Origin: Woeseiaceae bacterium
GTDB taxonomy: Bacteria; Pseudomonadota; Gammaproteobacteria; Steroidobacterales; Woeseiaceae
Assembly: GCA_028277185.1 (NCBI GenBank)
Contig: JANQGQ010000016.1
Location: forward strand, 1-64,000
Reading direction: 5' to 3'
Length of the DNA: 64,000 nt
In this document: positions 9,062 through 18,650 of the stretch, in pieces
Position numbering within the stretch: position 1 is the first letter of the stretch
Layout: each line of letters begins with the position of its first letter
Program-made: the position numbers and the translations under genes
Notes under the pieces: model-generated
The model's database searches: none
Told to the model about the DNA's origin: nothing
Seen by the model: the letters and a program-made list of their open reading frames with translations, nothing else

Positions 9062-9146
9062 TCTCCGCTTACACTCTTATTGGCATTCGGCATGATGCCA
9101 CGATACCCGATTTTCGTGGAACGAAGCTGGAAAGAGACCGACAATC

Positions 9147-11432
9147 ATGAACGATGCTCTACGTCGCGGTGTGCGACTCGCACTCAATGGTAACCGCGCG
9201 CGCAGCGCTCGAATTCCGAAGACAATCCTGGTTGCCGGACTGACTTCGGCCGGTCTTTTGCCGGCCGCAGAAGCGCTGGCTCAGCGCACTCCGGATGCCG
9301 CCAACACGATCGAAGAGATCGTCGTAACCGCCAGCAAGCGAGGCGATCAGCGTCTGCAGGACGTGCCGGCCAGCATTCGCGCATTCACAGCCTCCGATCT
9401 CGACGAAGCGAACATCCAGACCTTCGAGGACTGGGTTCGCCTCGTACCCGGCGTCACTTTCAAAGACCTCGGCCCCGGCGAGAAGACCATCGTCACTCGC
9501 GGACTGGTCTCTACCGGCGCCGCAACGACGGCCGTCTACTTCGACGAAGCGAACATCACGGCCTTCAACGACGGCGAAGGCGGCGGGCGCAACGTGGACT
9601 TCAAACTGTTCGACCTGGAGCGAATCGAGGTGCTGCGCGGACCGCAGGGAACGCTCTACGGCGCGAGCGCACTCGGCGGGACGATTCGGATCATACCGGC
9701 CAAACCCGACCTCGCGAACGTATCGGGCGCGGTGAATCTCGAGTACGGCGATACGGAGTTCGGCAGCGATAACGTCACGGTCCATGGCCATCTGAATCTG
9801 CCGCTCGCGGCCGACCGTTTCGGCCTGCGTCTCGCCGCATGGCGTGTCGACAACAGCGGGTACATCGACAACATCCGTCTCGGCAATTCGGATGTCAACG
9901 ACGAGGAAACGACCGGCGGCCGGCTCACGGCGACGTTCGCCGCCACCGACCGGCTGACGCTGAACGCCATGGCAATGGTGCAGGATCAGGAAATCGGCGA
10001 CAGCGTGCGCTTCAACCGCGTGGGCGATTCGGCGCTGGTATTCCCCGGCGAGACGCCGTTCGACGTGACGGGCGAGCTGCAGGTTACCGACTTCACCCGC
10101 AATTCCCGCCGTGACGACGCGTCGATATTCTCGCTTACGGCAGACTACGAGTTCGAATTCGGCTCGCTGGTCGCAACGACGAGCCTGTATGACCGGGAGA
10201 TCGAGTTCAACTTCGACTCGACGCCCATACTGCTGTTCTTCGGCGTGCCGATACGAGCCGTGTCGTCGTTCCCCGAGGATCGCGAAATTGTCTCGACCGA
10301 GATCCGCTTCAGCTCGACCTTCGACGGGCCGCTGCAGCTGGTTGCCGGCGTGTTCCGCCAGGAAGAGGACATCGCCTCCGAATCCAATGTATTTACGGTC
10401 GGTGCCGACGGCGTCATCAACGAGCCGACGCCGTCCGTTCTCTCGGTACTTCGCGACAGGAGCTTCGACGAAACCGCCGTATTCGGCGAGTTGACCTATC
10501 AGTTGACAGACGCCTGGGACGTCACGGTCGGCGCGCGCTACGCGGAATTCGAGTTCGTCACCGACGAGAATGCCGTCGTGCCCTTCTTCGGTCCGCCGAT
10601 GGGTCCGGAACCGACCAAAGAGGGCGACGACGACAGTTTCATCCTGAAGTTCAACACGTCTTACCGCCTGACCGAAGATCACCTCGTGTACGCAACGGCT
10701 TCCGAAGGCTTCCGCCGCGGCGGCCTGAATCTCAACGCGTTCGGCTCGCTGTTCGACATCCCCGAAACCTTCGGCTCCGACGAGCTATGGAACTACGAAG
10801 TCGGCATCAAGTCAGGCTGGCTCGACAACCGTCTGACCGTCAACGCGACGCTCTACAGTCTGCTCTGGTCGGACATTCAGCTCGAGACGGTCGACGAACT
10901 GGGCGGCATCGAGTTTTTCACCAACGCCGGCGAAGCCCGGGTTGACGGACTCGAACTCGAGGTTTTTGCCCGGCCCGTGGAAGGTCTGGACGTCGTTGCG
11001 GCCATCGGCTACACCAAAGCGGAGCTCACCGAAGACGCACCGCCCCGGAACGACCCGCCGCTGCCGTCCGAGGGCCGCGACGGCGATCGCATCAACAACG
11101 TGCCCGAGTGGACTGCCAGCCTGACGGCGAACTACGCCTGGGAAGCATTCGGCGGCTTCACGGCAAGTGTCGGCGGCGCCATCGAGTACAACAGCGATTC
11201 GGACACCCGGATTGCCGCCGGGCGGGACCCGTTCAACGTCAGGCTGTCGAGCGCGACGATCGTCGATCTGCGGGCCGGCATCGAAAACGAAAGCTGGCGG
11301 CTGGAGCTCTTCGTCGACAACGTCACGGACGAGCGCGCACAGAACGACGCGATCAACGAAGTCACGAACATCCTGGCTTTCTTCACGACCCGGCCGAGGA
11401 CGGTCGGCATCCGGGGCGGCTATCGCTTCTGA
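9147..11432 (+). CDS. TonB-dependent outer-membrane receptor
   Basis: A 761-residue TonB-dependent receptor. After a long signal peptide (about 1-46, ending AEALA) comes the TonB box region IEEIVVTASKRG, then a plug with IEVLRGPQGTLYGASALGG and a barrel ending in GGYRF with terminal phenylalanine. It resembles the receptor at 4596 (shared phrases such as FEDW/FEDF, PGVTF/PGLTF, SEGFR, NYEVG/NYELG), so the two are probably paralogues that diverged in substrate. The start codon is preceded by AAAGAGACC, a weak ribosome-binding site, unlike the conserved leader of the other receptors. It converges with the TPR-sulfotransferase gene. Substrate unknown. Confidence 0.92.
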   Translation: MNDALRRGVRLALNGNRARSARIPKTILVAGLTSAGLLPAAEALAQRTPDAANTIEEIVVTASKRGDQRLQDVPASIRAFTASDLDEANIQTFEDWVRLVPGVTFKDLGPGEKTIVTRGLVSTGAATTAVYFDEANITAFNDGEGGGRNVDFKLFDLERIEVLRGPQGTLYGASALGGTIRIIPAKPDLANVSGAVNLEYGDTEFGSDNVTVHGHLNLPLAADRFGLRLAAWRVDNSGYIDNIRLGNSDVNDEETTGGRLTATFAATDRLTLNAMAMVQDQEIGDSVRFNRVGDSALVFPGETPFDVTGELQVTDFTRNSRRDDASIFSLTADYEFEFGSLVATTSLYDREIEFNFDSTPILLFFGVPIRAVSSFPEDREIVSTEIRFSSTFDGPLQLVAGVFRQEEDIASESNVFTVGADGVINEPTPSVLSVLRDRSFDETAVFGELTYQLTDAWDVTVGARYAEFEFVTDENAVVPFFGPPMGPEPTKEGDDDSFILKFNTSYRLTEDHLVYATASEGFRRGGLNLNAFGSLFDIPETFGSDELWNYEVGIKSGWLDNRLTVNATLYSLLWSDIQLETVDELGGIEFFTNAGEARVDGLELEVFARPVEGLDVVAAIGYTKAELTEDAPPRNDPPLPSEGRDGDRINNVPEWTASLTANYAWEAFGGFTASVGGAIEYNSDSDTRIAAGRDPFNVRLSSATIVDLRAGIENESWRLELFVDNVTDERAQNDAINEVTNILAFFTTRPRTVGIRGGYRF

Positions 11433-11442
11433 ACGAGCGGCT

Positions 11443-13095
11443 TCAGCCGGCCGCGGCAACATCGCCGAGGCCGTCCGTGAGTTGACCCAGATACGGAAGA
11501 TAGTCCGCGGCATCCCGTCGCGGGCGGCTGTACAAGCCTTCGCGGACCTGTAGCGCGCTGGCCGTCGCTACGAGACCGGGCGCGCGCTCCGGACTGAGAC
11601 ACGCCGGGTCCCAGTCGAGTTCGAGACGCATCAGCACCCTGGAGAGTTCAGGCTCGGGAGCGGCAAGCAGGCGCTCGAGCGCCAGCTCGACGATCTGGTC
11701 CGAGAAACCGCGGCAGCGATCGATGAGGCCCGTGGATGCGCGATAGTAGCGGGCCAGCTCGCGAAGGTCGTAGGCGAAATCCTGCCGGGCGGCGAAGAGC
11801 TGTTTGTAGCAGGACCAGCAGGTCTCCAGCGCGTCGCGGCGGGCATGCACGACGACCGCGGAGGGAAACAGGCGCCTGACGACCGGTAGACACAGGTAAT
11901 TGGCCGGAAGCTTGTCCGTTACGAACGGAGCGTCGCCGCCGCGCAGCGCCAGAGAGTCGAGATAGGCCTTCTGAATCGCCGCGAGTTCCTCGTCGCCGAG
12001 ACGGTCCTGGTCGAGCGGGAACCGCAGACCGCGGGCAGCGAGCGCATCCCGAACGAGGCGCTGCAGCCAGGGATTTTCGCCGCCGGCGGCGATCGCCGGG
12101 TGACGGCCGAGCATCTGCTCGATCAGCGTCGATCCGGCCCGCGGCATGCCGACGATGAACACCGGCGCCGGTCCCGAAAGTCCGGGGTTCGGGCCCGGTG
12201 GCCGGGATTCACGGAGCATGCGCTCGCCGAGGGCCGCCATGTCTCCGGCCGCCCGCTCCACCGAGTACGTGTACCCCTCGCGAACGCGCGCGTTGCCGGC
12301 TTCGTAGTGACGAAACGCCGCGTCGGTATCGCCCGCGGCGGCGAGGATTTTTGCGGCGGCGAACGGCAGGGCCGGCGCGGCTCTGTCGTCCGCCGCCTTT
12401 GCGAGAATACGCTGACCCAACGGCTCGCCGCTGTCGATGCGGCGTAGCTGCGTCAGATACCAGTAACAAGGGCTGAGCCCGGGATCGAGCTCAAGTGCCC
12501 GGCCGTAGGCGTCTTCGGCCTCCTGCCGTCTGCCGTGCATTTGCAGCACGCTGCCAAGATTCGCCTGGTGCCTGGCAGCTTGCGGCGCCAGCTCGACCGC
12601 CCGCCGAAACGCAGCAAGCGCCGTGCTGCCGCGATTCACGCGCACCGCAAGCTGGCCGAGCGACGTCGCTATCGCCGGATCGTCGCCGAAGCGTTCGAAC
12701 GCAGCGTTCAGCGCGGTCAGCGCACCGCGTTCGTCTCCAAGCGACTCGCGGCATTCGGCCAGATCGAGAACGAGGTCCGGATCCGCGGGATCCGCCGCCA
12801 CCGCGCGGGCGAGCGCCGCGGCGCTGTCCCGCGGCCGGCCCAGCGCCGCAAGTGCGTTGGCGAGATTGGCGAAGACCGCGGCGCCGCGATGACCGGCCGC
12901 CAAGGCCCGCTCGCAGCACTCGATGGCCTCGGCATGACGCCCGCACTGACCGCAGAGGACGGCAAGATAGTGCCAGGTCTCGCCGTCGTCGGCGGCGTCG
13001 GTGAGTATCGATCGATAGCGTCGCTCCGCTTCGTCGAGCCGCCCTTCGCGATGAACCGCCAGCGCGTCGGCCCGCCGCTTCGCGATTCCGCTCAC
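11443..13095 (-). CDS. TPR-repeat sulfotransferase
   Basis: A 550-residue protein with roughly six to seven tetratricopeptide repeats over residues 1-210 and a C-terminal sulfotransferase domain. The PAPS phosphosulfate-binding loop is GMPRAGSTLIEQ at about 316-327, and the downstream VVVHARRDALETCWSCY matches the 3'-phosphate-binding region of the family. It would transfer sulfate from PAPS to an unknown acceptor, perhaps a peptide or lipid held by the TPR arm. No signal peptide is seen. It starts 4 bp after the end of the tandem amidohydrolase gene and should be the last gene of a VOC / amidohydrolase / sulfotransferase operon. TPR-sulfotransferases often lie near TonB receptors in marine proteobacteria. 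Confidence 0.85.
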   Translation of the reverse strand: MSGIAKRRADALAVHREGRLDEAERRYRSILTDAADDGETWHYLAVLCGQCGRHAEAIECCERALAAGHRGAAVFANLANALAALGRPRDSAAALARAVAADPADPDLVLDLAECRESLGDERGALTALNAAFERFGDDPAIATSLGQLAVRVNRGSTALAAFRRAVELAPQAARHQANLGSVLQMHGRRQEAEDAYGRALELDPGLSPCYWYLTQLRRIDSGEPLGQRILAKAADDRAAPALPFAAAKILAAAGDTDAAFRHYEAGNARVREGYTYSVERAAGDMAALGERMLRESRPPGPNPGLSGPAPVFIVGMPRAGSTLIEQMLGRHPAIAAGGENPWLQRLVRDALAARGLRFPLDQDRLGDEELAAIQKAYLDSLALRGGDAPFVTDKLPANYLCLPVVRRLFPSAVVVHARRDALETCWSCYKQLFAARQDFAYDLRELARYYRASTGLIDRCRGFSDQIVELALERLLAAPEPELSRVLMRLELDWDPACLSPERAPGLVATASALQVREGLYSRPRRDAADYLPYLGQLTDGLGDVAAAG

Positions 13096-13099
13096 GGCG

Positions 13100-15742
13100 T
13101 CAGCGGTCGAGGCGGTGTATCCGGCCGTCCGACATGACCAGGATCGGGCGCCTGACGGTGGTCATGTCTTCCAGCGGCGAACCTGCAAACGCCACGATGT
13201 CGGCTTCCTTGCCCGCCTCGAGAGTGCCGGTGCGGTCGAGGAGACGAAACGCCGCCGCCACGTTGACGGTCGCCGCTGCCAGCGTGTCCATCGGCTCGAT
13301 GCCCAGGCCAACGTAGTCCACGAGCTCGTTGGCGTTCAGCCCGTGATCGAACACGCCGGAATCCGACCCGATCACGAGCCGGGCCCCGGCCCGATAGCCC
13401 GCGAGCGCGGACGGCGTCTCCTGCTTCAGCGCGAACAGCGATTCGAGGATGGGCGGCGGCAGCCAGCCCATGCTGCCGGCGGTCAGACTGCCCTCACTGT
13501 CGCCCACCGCGGCGTTCAGCGCGTGGACGTGGGGCGAGAAGTAACCCTCGGCGCGGCGCAGCAGCCTGAAGGTTTCCGGTCCGGGCCAGGTCACGGTGTC
13601 GATCACGTCGGCCCCGGCGCGTATCGCGGTATCGATCCCGGATGCATCGTTGCGCGTGTTGCCGCCGTCGGCGACCGCGACGCGGTTCAGCGCATGCGCC
13701 GCCGCCACGATGGCTTCCATCTCGGCCGCGGTGAACGTGATGGGAGGCGGATCGGCGAGCAGCAGGCTGCCGGTATTGTAAAAGTTGATGAAGTCCGCGC
13801 CTCGCGCGACCTGCTCGCGCACGGCGTCGCGGCAGTCCGCCGGCCCGCTGCACACTGCCTGGGGGCCGATGACGGCTTCGAGCGCATCGACGAACCGGCC
13901 GGTACGCGAGGAACCGGTTGCCGAGATCGGACTGCCCGCCGCGAGAATCTCCGGACCTTCGAGCCTGCCCGCTGCAATGGCATCGCGAACCGCGAAGATA
14001 GCTTTCTCGTGCGCGCGCCGTCCGGTTCCCATGTCCATGACGGTCGTGAACCCGGCGTCGAGCACGCGTTCGGCGTGCACGGCGGCGAGTATGGACAGGT
14101 ACGCATCGCCGCGATACAGCGTCGTCCGCAACCCGCCCGGCCGGGGCTCGGTTGTCAGATGAACGTGCGTGTCGAGCAGGCCCGGCATCACGAAGCCGTC
14201 GCGAAGATCGACGACCGCGGCGTCGGGCAGGCCCAGGCTTGCGGGCGAACGCAGTCCCTCGTGAAGGGCGTGAATCAGCCGGCCGCGCACGACGATCGTG
14301 TGCGGGCCCGCCGCGGGCCGGCCCGGCACCGGCAATATGCGGCCGGCGTGGACGATCGTGTATTCGTCGGTGGGCGAGTCGCCGGTTGCCAGGCGGCCGT
14401 CCACCGCCACCCGTCCGCTCTGCATCACAAAAAGCGGCTGCCTGAGAACGGAGATGTCCTCGAGCGGGCTCCGCTCCGTGGCGATCAGGTCGGCATACTT
14501 CCCGGCCGTGAGCGACCCGACGTCCTCCGACCAGCCGATCGCATCGGCGGCATTGCGAGTGGCGCTGACGATCGCCGCCTCGGGCGACATCCCCAGCTCG
14601 ACCATCTGTTCGAGCTGTTCGGCGTTGCCGCCGTGGGCGCGCCAGCCCGCGTCGGTGCCGAACGCGATTCGGGCGCCGGATGCCAGCGCCTTCCGGAAGC
14701 TTCCGACCATCCCGGTGTAGATCGCGAGATTCTCCTCGCGCCATTCGTCGGACAGCGGCAGATCCGGGTTTTCGGCCATCTCCCTGACCGTTCGGGCGGC
14801 AACGAGGGTCGGAATGAAGTAGCCGTCGCCGCCGGCGAGCCGCTCGAACGTGCCGTCGTCGGCAAACGTACCGTGAACGATCGCATCGAATCCCGCGTCG
14901 AGCGCGAGGTCGATCGAGTCCGTGGAGAACGCCGATGCCGTGACGCGGACGCCGAGACGATGCGCCGTTTCGCGAATGGCGATCAGCTCGTTCAGTTCGA
15001 ATTGCGCGAGCGAATCCGGACCGAGGTCCCTGGTCGTCATGACCTTTATCGTGTCGGAGCCGCGCGCAACCTGCGCCCGGACCGCTCGCCGGCAATCGGC
15101 GACGCCGTCGCAAACGGCGGAACGTCCGAAAACGGTCTCGGCATCGTCGTGGAACCATTCGCGCAGCTCGCCGCCGGTCGGTCGAACGATCTCGCCCGCG
15201 ACCTGCAGGCGGGGGCCGGGAATGCGCCCTTCATCGATGGCATCGCGCAGTGCCAGGATGCTCCGCCCCGGACTGCCCATGTTGCGGATCGTCGTGAAGC
15301 CGGCTTCGAGCGTTCGCCGCGCATTGCCGATAGCCAGCGTCGTGTAGTCGGCGTCGCTCCAGAGCGTCAGGCGTTCGTACCTGGGCGGCAGACCGGGCTG
15401 GGTGTTGAGATGCGTCTGCGTATCGATCAGGCCCGGCAGCACGAAGCAGCAGCTGAGGTCGATGACGGTGACACCGGGCCCGCCATGCCCCGCCGGTTTC
15501 GCGGACATCGGCTCGACCTTCAGAATCCGTTCGCCGCGGATTGAAATGGCGACGTCCGTCTGCGGCGGCCGGCCCGGTTCCAGCAGGGCCTCACCCGCGA
15601 GAACGACAACCTCGGCGCCTACCTCCGCTTCAGCGCGCTCCGGGGCCGGTCCGACGATTGCGGCGGCAACCAGGAAGCTTGCCGTTGCCCGCCATGTGGT
15701 GAAGCGGCGCTTACCGCAATGATCCGGCCGCGTCGGTGTCAC
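13100..15742 (-). CDS. Tandem (two-domain) amidohydrolase with degenerate metal sites
   Basis: An 880-residue protein made of two consecutive amidohydrolase-superfamily units, about 45-460 and 465-880, each similar in length to the single-domain neighbours. An N-terminal hydrophobic stretch (TASFLVAAAIVG) suggests export. Neither unit keeps a full metal site. The first has QTH instead of HxH and lacks the TAHAH histidine (VTASAF), but keeps the lysine (TIKVMTT), VHG and GTDAG. The second keeps HVH and GSDSG but has asparagine for the lysine (FINFYN), VADGG for TAHAH and VIDTV for the SIEH site. It may be a binding protein or have a reduced active site. The start is GTG, overlapping the stop of the upstream VOC gene by 4 bp (GTGA). 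The gene is uninterrupted, which argues for selection. Confidence 0.85.
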   Translation of the reverse strand: MTPTRPDHCGKRRFTTWRATASFLVAAAIVGPAPERAEAEVGAEVVVLAGEALLEPGRPPQTDVAISIRGERILKVEPMSAKPAGHGGPGVTVIDLSCCFVLPGLIDTQTHLNTQPGLPPRYERLTLWSDADYTTLAIGNARRTLEAGFTTIRNMGSPGRSILALRDAIDEGRIPGPRLQVAGEIVRPTGGELREWFHDDAETVFGRSAVCDGVADCRRAVRAQVARGSDTIKVMTTRDLGPDSLAQFELNELIAIRETAHRLGVRVTASAFSTDSIDLALDAGFDAIVHGTFADDGTFERLAGGDGYFIPTLVAARTVREMAENPDLPLSDEWREENLAIYTGMVGSFRKALASGARIAFGTDAGWRAHGGNAEQLEQMVELGMSPEAAIVSATRNAADAIGWSEDVGSLTAGKYADLIATERSPLEDISVLRQPLFVMQSGRVAVDGRLATGDSPTDEYTIVHAGRILPVPGRPAAGPHTIVVRGRLIHALHEGLRSPASLGLPDAAVVDLRDGFVMPGLLDTHVHLTTEPRPGGLRTTLYRGDAYLSILAAVHAERVLDAGFTTVMDMGTGRRAHEKAIFAVRDAIAAGRLEGPEILAAGSPISATGSSRTGRFVDALEAVIGPQAVCSGPADCRDAVREQVARGADFINFYNTGSLLLADPPPITFTAAEMEAIVAAAHALNRVAVADGGNTRNDASGIDTAIRAGADVIDTVTWPGPETFRLLRRAEGYFSPHVHALNAAVGDSEGSLTAGSMGWLPPPILESLFALKQETPSALAGYRAGARLVIGSDSGVFDHGLNANELVDYVGLGIEPMDTLAAATVNVAAAFRLLDRTGTLEAGKEADIVAFAGSPLEDMTTVRRPILVMSDGRIHRLDR

Positions 15743-16224
15743 GGTTCGGATGCCGGTTGCCAGCTGAAGAACTCGACTGTGTACCCACCCGGATCTTCGG
15801 CAATGAAGCCCCGGATCGGAGCTTTGCCGGCGCTTCCCGCGTCATCCGGCGGCGGGAGCTCGCGGAGGATGACGACCCCGGCGTCGAGAAGGCGTCGATA
15901 CCATGCGTCCACGTCCTCCGTCACGATGCTGAGCATCGCCGGCTTGTCGGCCGCGGCGTCGTGAAAACCGTGCCCGTCGAGAACCAGACCTACCGAGGAG
16001 GTCGTCGTGATGCGCAAGATCTTGACCCAGTCCTCGCTCATCGTCACTGGAAGCTCGAGCACGTCTTCGTAGAAGCGCAGCGCTGCTTCGAGATCTTCGT
16101 AATAAAAGAATGTGATGGTTTCGTCGATTTCGGAACCCGGCGCTTCGTTGGCAGCCGCGCCTGGCGACGCGGCCGCCAGAAGCGCGATGAGAAGAGCCAG
16201 CGGTCTTCGCGACCAGATGTTCAT
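15739..16224 (-). CDS. Exported VOC (glyoxalase-fold) family protein
   Basis: A 161-residue protein with a Sec signal peptide (about 1-25, ending GAAA-NEA) and one vicinal-oxygen-chelate unit. Paired beta-alpha-beta motifs are visible in FYYEDLEAALRFYEDVLELP and in MLSIVTEDVDAWYRRLLDAG, ending AEDPGGYTVEFFSW. Metal ligands are not obvious, so it may be a binding protein. The ATG at 16224 has a GGGAGAG ribosome-binding site; an upstream in-frame start would run through a likely operator site. It is the first gene of a minus-strand operon with the tandem amidohydrolase (4-bp overlap) and the TPR-sulfotransferase. Cytoplasmic enzymes dominate this superfamily, so export is uncommon. Confidence 0.82.
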   Translation of the reverse strand: MNIWSRRPLALLIALLAAASPGAAANEAPGSEIDETITFFYYEDLEAALRFYEDVLELPVTMSEDWVKILRITTTSSVGLVLDGHGFHDAAADKPAMLSIVTEDVDAWYRRLLDAGVVILRELPPPDDAGSAGKAPIRGFIAEDPGGYTVEFFSWQPASEP

Positions 16225-16284
16225 GACGTGCTCTCCCAATCGATCGCAAACATGATTACCCGGCGGCCGGTCCTTGACAAGACA

Positions 16285-16314
16285 GCATTGCGTGGATTGC
16301 AGCAAACGCAATGC
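16285..16314. promoter_or_regulatory. Candidate LysR-type operator, TTGC-N7-GCAA nested in a longer inverted repeat
   Basis: TTGC-AGCAAAC-GCAA (16297-16311) satisfies the T-N11-A rule. It is nested in an 8-bp inverted repeat GCATTGCG (16285-16292) / CGCAATGC (16307-16314). It sits between the VOC operon (start 16224) and the dipeptidyl peptidase gene (start 16403), placed to control either. The site closely resembles the one at 25135. Confidence 0.5.
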
Positions 16315-16402
16315 ATTTTCCGCGGATCGGCAATGTCAGCCGAAAGCGCGTTGACTAAGGTGAATGCAGACTTCGAAGAACGAGCTCGATGGGGACCCGG
16401 CC

Positions 16403-18595
16403 ATGAATACCGAAACGACGATGCGTTTTCTCACGTTGCTGCTTGCGAGCGTTCTTGCCGCAGCGAGTCTGGCGGACGACGGCAAGCCCTCGCTGCCCCT
16501 CGAGAGCATCTTCCAGGGTGACGATTTCCGGAGCATCGGACTCGACAATCTTCAGTGGAGCGATGACGGTACGAGCTTCACCTACACACGCCGCAATCCA
16601 GATGGTTTGCTCGACATCGTCGAGCAGCGCGCGGACCGGCCCGGAGAGCGCATCGTGGTGTCGGCAAGCGACCTGGTTCACGAGGGCCGGAACGTCGAAA
16701 TGTCGGCATACCGCTGGTCCGCGGATCGCCGGTCGCTGTTGATCAGCGGTCCGAAGATCAGGACCTGGGACAGCGTCATCGAAGCGCCCCATTACGTCTA
16801 CGACACGGCGAGCAAGTCGCTGACGGCGATAGCCGATGGCAACGGCAGGCTGCGCAACGTTCACCTGTCCCCCGACGGCCGGCGCGTAGGCTACGTGCTC
16901 GACAACGACATCTACGTGACGGAACTCGGAAGCGGCGAGACGATCGCCGTCACGTCTGACGGCAGCGAGAACATCTTCAACGGCAATTTCGACTACGGCA
17001 GCATCATGTTCGGCTTCGTCGATGCCTGGCACTGGTCGCCCGACAGCCGGAAAATCGCCTTCTGGCGCCTGGACGTCACCGACGTAAAGGTCTTCTGGAT
17101 GATCGACGAACTCGGCAAGTACAACGAAGTTCGCCCGCTCAAATACCCGAATACCGCGGAGAAGCACGCCGTCAACCAGATCGGCGTCTACGACTTCGAA
17201 AGCGGCGAAACCACGTGGATGGACATCGGCGACAACGTCGACGACTACATACCGCGCATCGACTGGACCCGATCGTCGGACACGCTGTCGATACAGCGCC
17301 TGACCCGCGACCACGAACGGCTCGACTTGCTGTTCGCCGACACCGACTCCGGCGAGTCGCGGATCGTGGTCACCGACGAGGACCCGGCATGGATCGACAT
17401 CACTACCGATCTCAAGTTCTTCGGGAACGACGACCGCTTCGTCTGGACGTCTGAGAAAAGCGGCTACCGGCACGCCTATCTGTACGACTACGGCGGCAAG
17501 GAAACCAGGCTCACGAACGGTGACTGGGAGATCCACTCCCTGATCGCCGTCGACGAGGCCAACGGTTGGCTGTACTTTTATGCCAAAAAGGACTCGTTCA
17601 TCGACCAACACGTCTACCGGGTGAGTCTGGACGGATCAGAGCCGGAAAAGCTCTCGGGTGAGGCTGGCTGGTACGTCTGGCACATGTCGCCGGACGCCAG
17701 CCGGGTGATCGAGGAGTACTCCAGCGCGGCGATGCCGCCGAAATACTCGCTGCGCCAGCCGGCGGGAGACGTCACGCGAGTCGTTCTCGAGAACGATCTC
17801 GACGGACTCGCGAAATACGCCGTGCCCAACCCCGAGTTCTTCCAGTTCGACACGTCGGACGGCGTGACGCTGAACGCCTACATGATCACCCCTTCAGACT
17901 TCGATCCCGACAAGCGCTACCCGGTTATCGCCTATGGCTACGGCAACGCCGGTTCGCAAATGGTCGTCAACCGCTGGGGCAGCTCCCGCGGCGCCCAGCG
18001 CGATCTTTGGCACCGCTACATGGCGGAGCAGGGCTACGTTGTCTTCTGCATGGACAACCGGACGACGGCCGGTCGCGGCAAGCTTGCGAAAAACATGACC
18101 TACGGGCACTACGCCAAGTGGGCCGTGCTCGATCAGCTACAGGGCGTCGACTATCTGAAAACGCTGCCCTTCGTCGATCACGAGCGGCTCGGATTCTGGG
18201 GCTGGAGCGGCGGCGGCTATCTGACCGCCGCGATGATGACCAAGGGTGCGCCGCACTACAAGGTTGGCGTGAGCGTCGCGCCAGTCATCGACCTCACGCG
18301 ATATCAGGCCGTCGGGGTCGAGCGCTGGATGGGACAGCTCGAGGAAAACCCGGAAGGCTATGCGGCGGTCAACCTGATCAACTTCGTCGACCGTCTCGAA
18401 GGCGACCTGCTATTGATTCACGGGAGCGGCGACGACAACGTGAAGTTTGCCTTCACGCTGCAGTTTGCCGACGCCTTGATCAAGGCGAACAAACAGTTCG
18501 ACATGATGGTCTACCCGAACGAACACCATGGAATAGAGGGAGCGAGGCTCCACGTCTACACCAAGATCGCTGACTACTTCGAAGAAAAGCTGTAG
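16403..18595 (+). CDS. Periplasmic dipeptidyl peptidase IV-like serine peptidase (S9 family)
   Basis: A 730-residue prolyl-oligopeptidase-family enzyme. A signal peptide (about 1-23, ending AASLA) is followed by a DPP IV-type beta-propeller (about 40-480) and an alpha/beta-hydrolase domain. The catalytic triad is visible: S602 in GWSGGGYL, D677 in GSGDDNVK and H709 in EHHGIEG. Such enzymes release N-terminal X-Pro or X-Ala dipeptides from oligopeptides in the periplasm, which would feed the dipeptidase-like amidohydrolases nearby. The ATG at 16403 has a GGGGAC ribosome-binding site; the open frame extends 13 codons upstream without one. It diverges from the VOC operon across a region with a candidate LysR-type site. 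Confidence 0.92.
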   Translation: MNTETTMRFLTLLLASVLAAASLADDGKPSLPLESIFQGDDFRSIGLDNLQWSDDGTSFTYTRRNPDGLLDIVEQRADRPGERIVVSASDLVHEGRNVEMSAYRWSADRRSLLISGPKIRTWDSVIEAPHYVYDTASKSLTAIADGNGRLRNVHLSPDGRRVGYVLDNDIYVTELGSGETIAVTSDGSENIFNGNFDYGSIMFGFVDAWHWSPDSRKIAFWRLDVTDVKVFWMIDELGKYNEVRPLKYPNTAEKHAVNQIGVYDFESGETTWMDIGDNVDDYIPRIDWTRSSDTLSIQRLTRDHERLDLLFADTDSGESRIVVTDEDPAWIDITTDLKFFGNDDRFVWTSEKSGYRHAYLYDYGGKETRLTNGDWEIHSLIAVDEANGWLYFYAKKDSFIDQHVYRVSLDGSEPEKLSGEAGWYVWHMSPDASRVIEEYSSAAMPPKYSLRQPAGDVTRVVLENDLDGLAKYAVPNPEFFQFDTSDGVTLNAYMITPSDFDPDKRYPVIAYGYGNAGSQMVVNRWGSSRGAQRDLWHRYMAEQGYVVFCMDNRTTAGRGKLAKNMTYGHYAKWAVLDQLQGVDYLKTLPFVDHERLGFWGWSGGGYLTAAMMTKGAPHYKVGVSVAPVIDLTRYQAVGVERWMGQLEENPEGYAAVNLINFVDRLEGDLLLIHGSGDDNVKFAFTLQFADALIKANKQFDMMVYPNEHHGIEGARLHVYTKIADYFEEKL

Positions 18596-18650
18596 AAGCG
18601 ACCGAAACGCCGCGTCCACGGTCCGGCATCGCTTCCCGCGTGCGCGTTCT

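Noticed and set aside
13115..15544. A very long plus-strand open frame (809 codons) opposite the tandem amidohydrolase gene
   Set aside because: High GC produces long antisense frames. The translation is Arg/Gly/His-rich with no domain, whereas the minus-strand product has two clear amidohydrolase units.
18595..18635. GAAGCGA...TCGCTTC inverted repeat as terminator between convergent genes
   Set aside because: Arms are 7 bp with a 27-bp loop and no T-run; probably chance.
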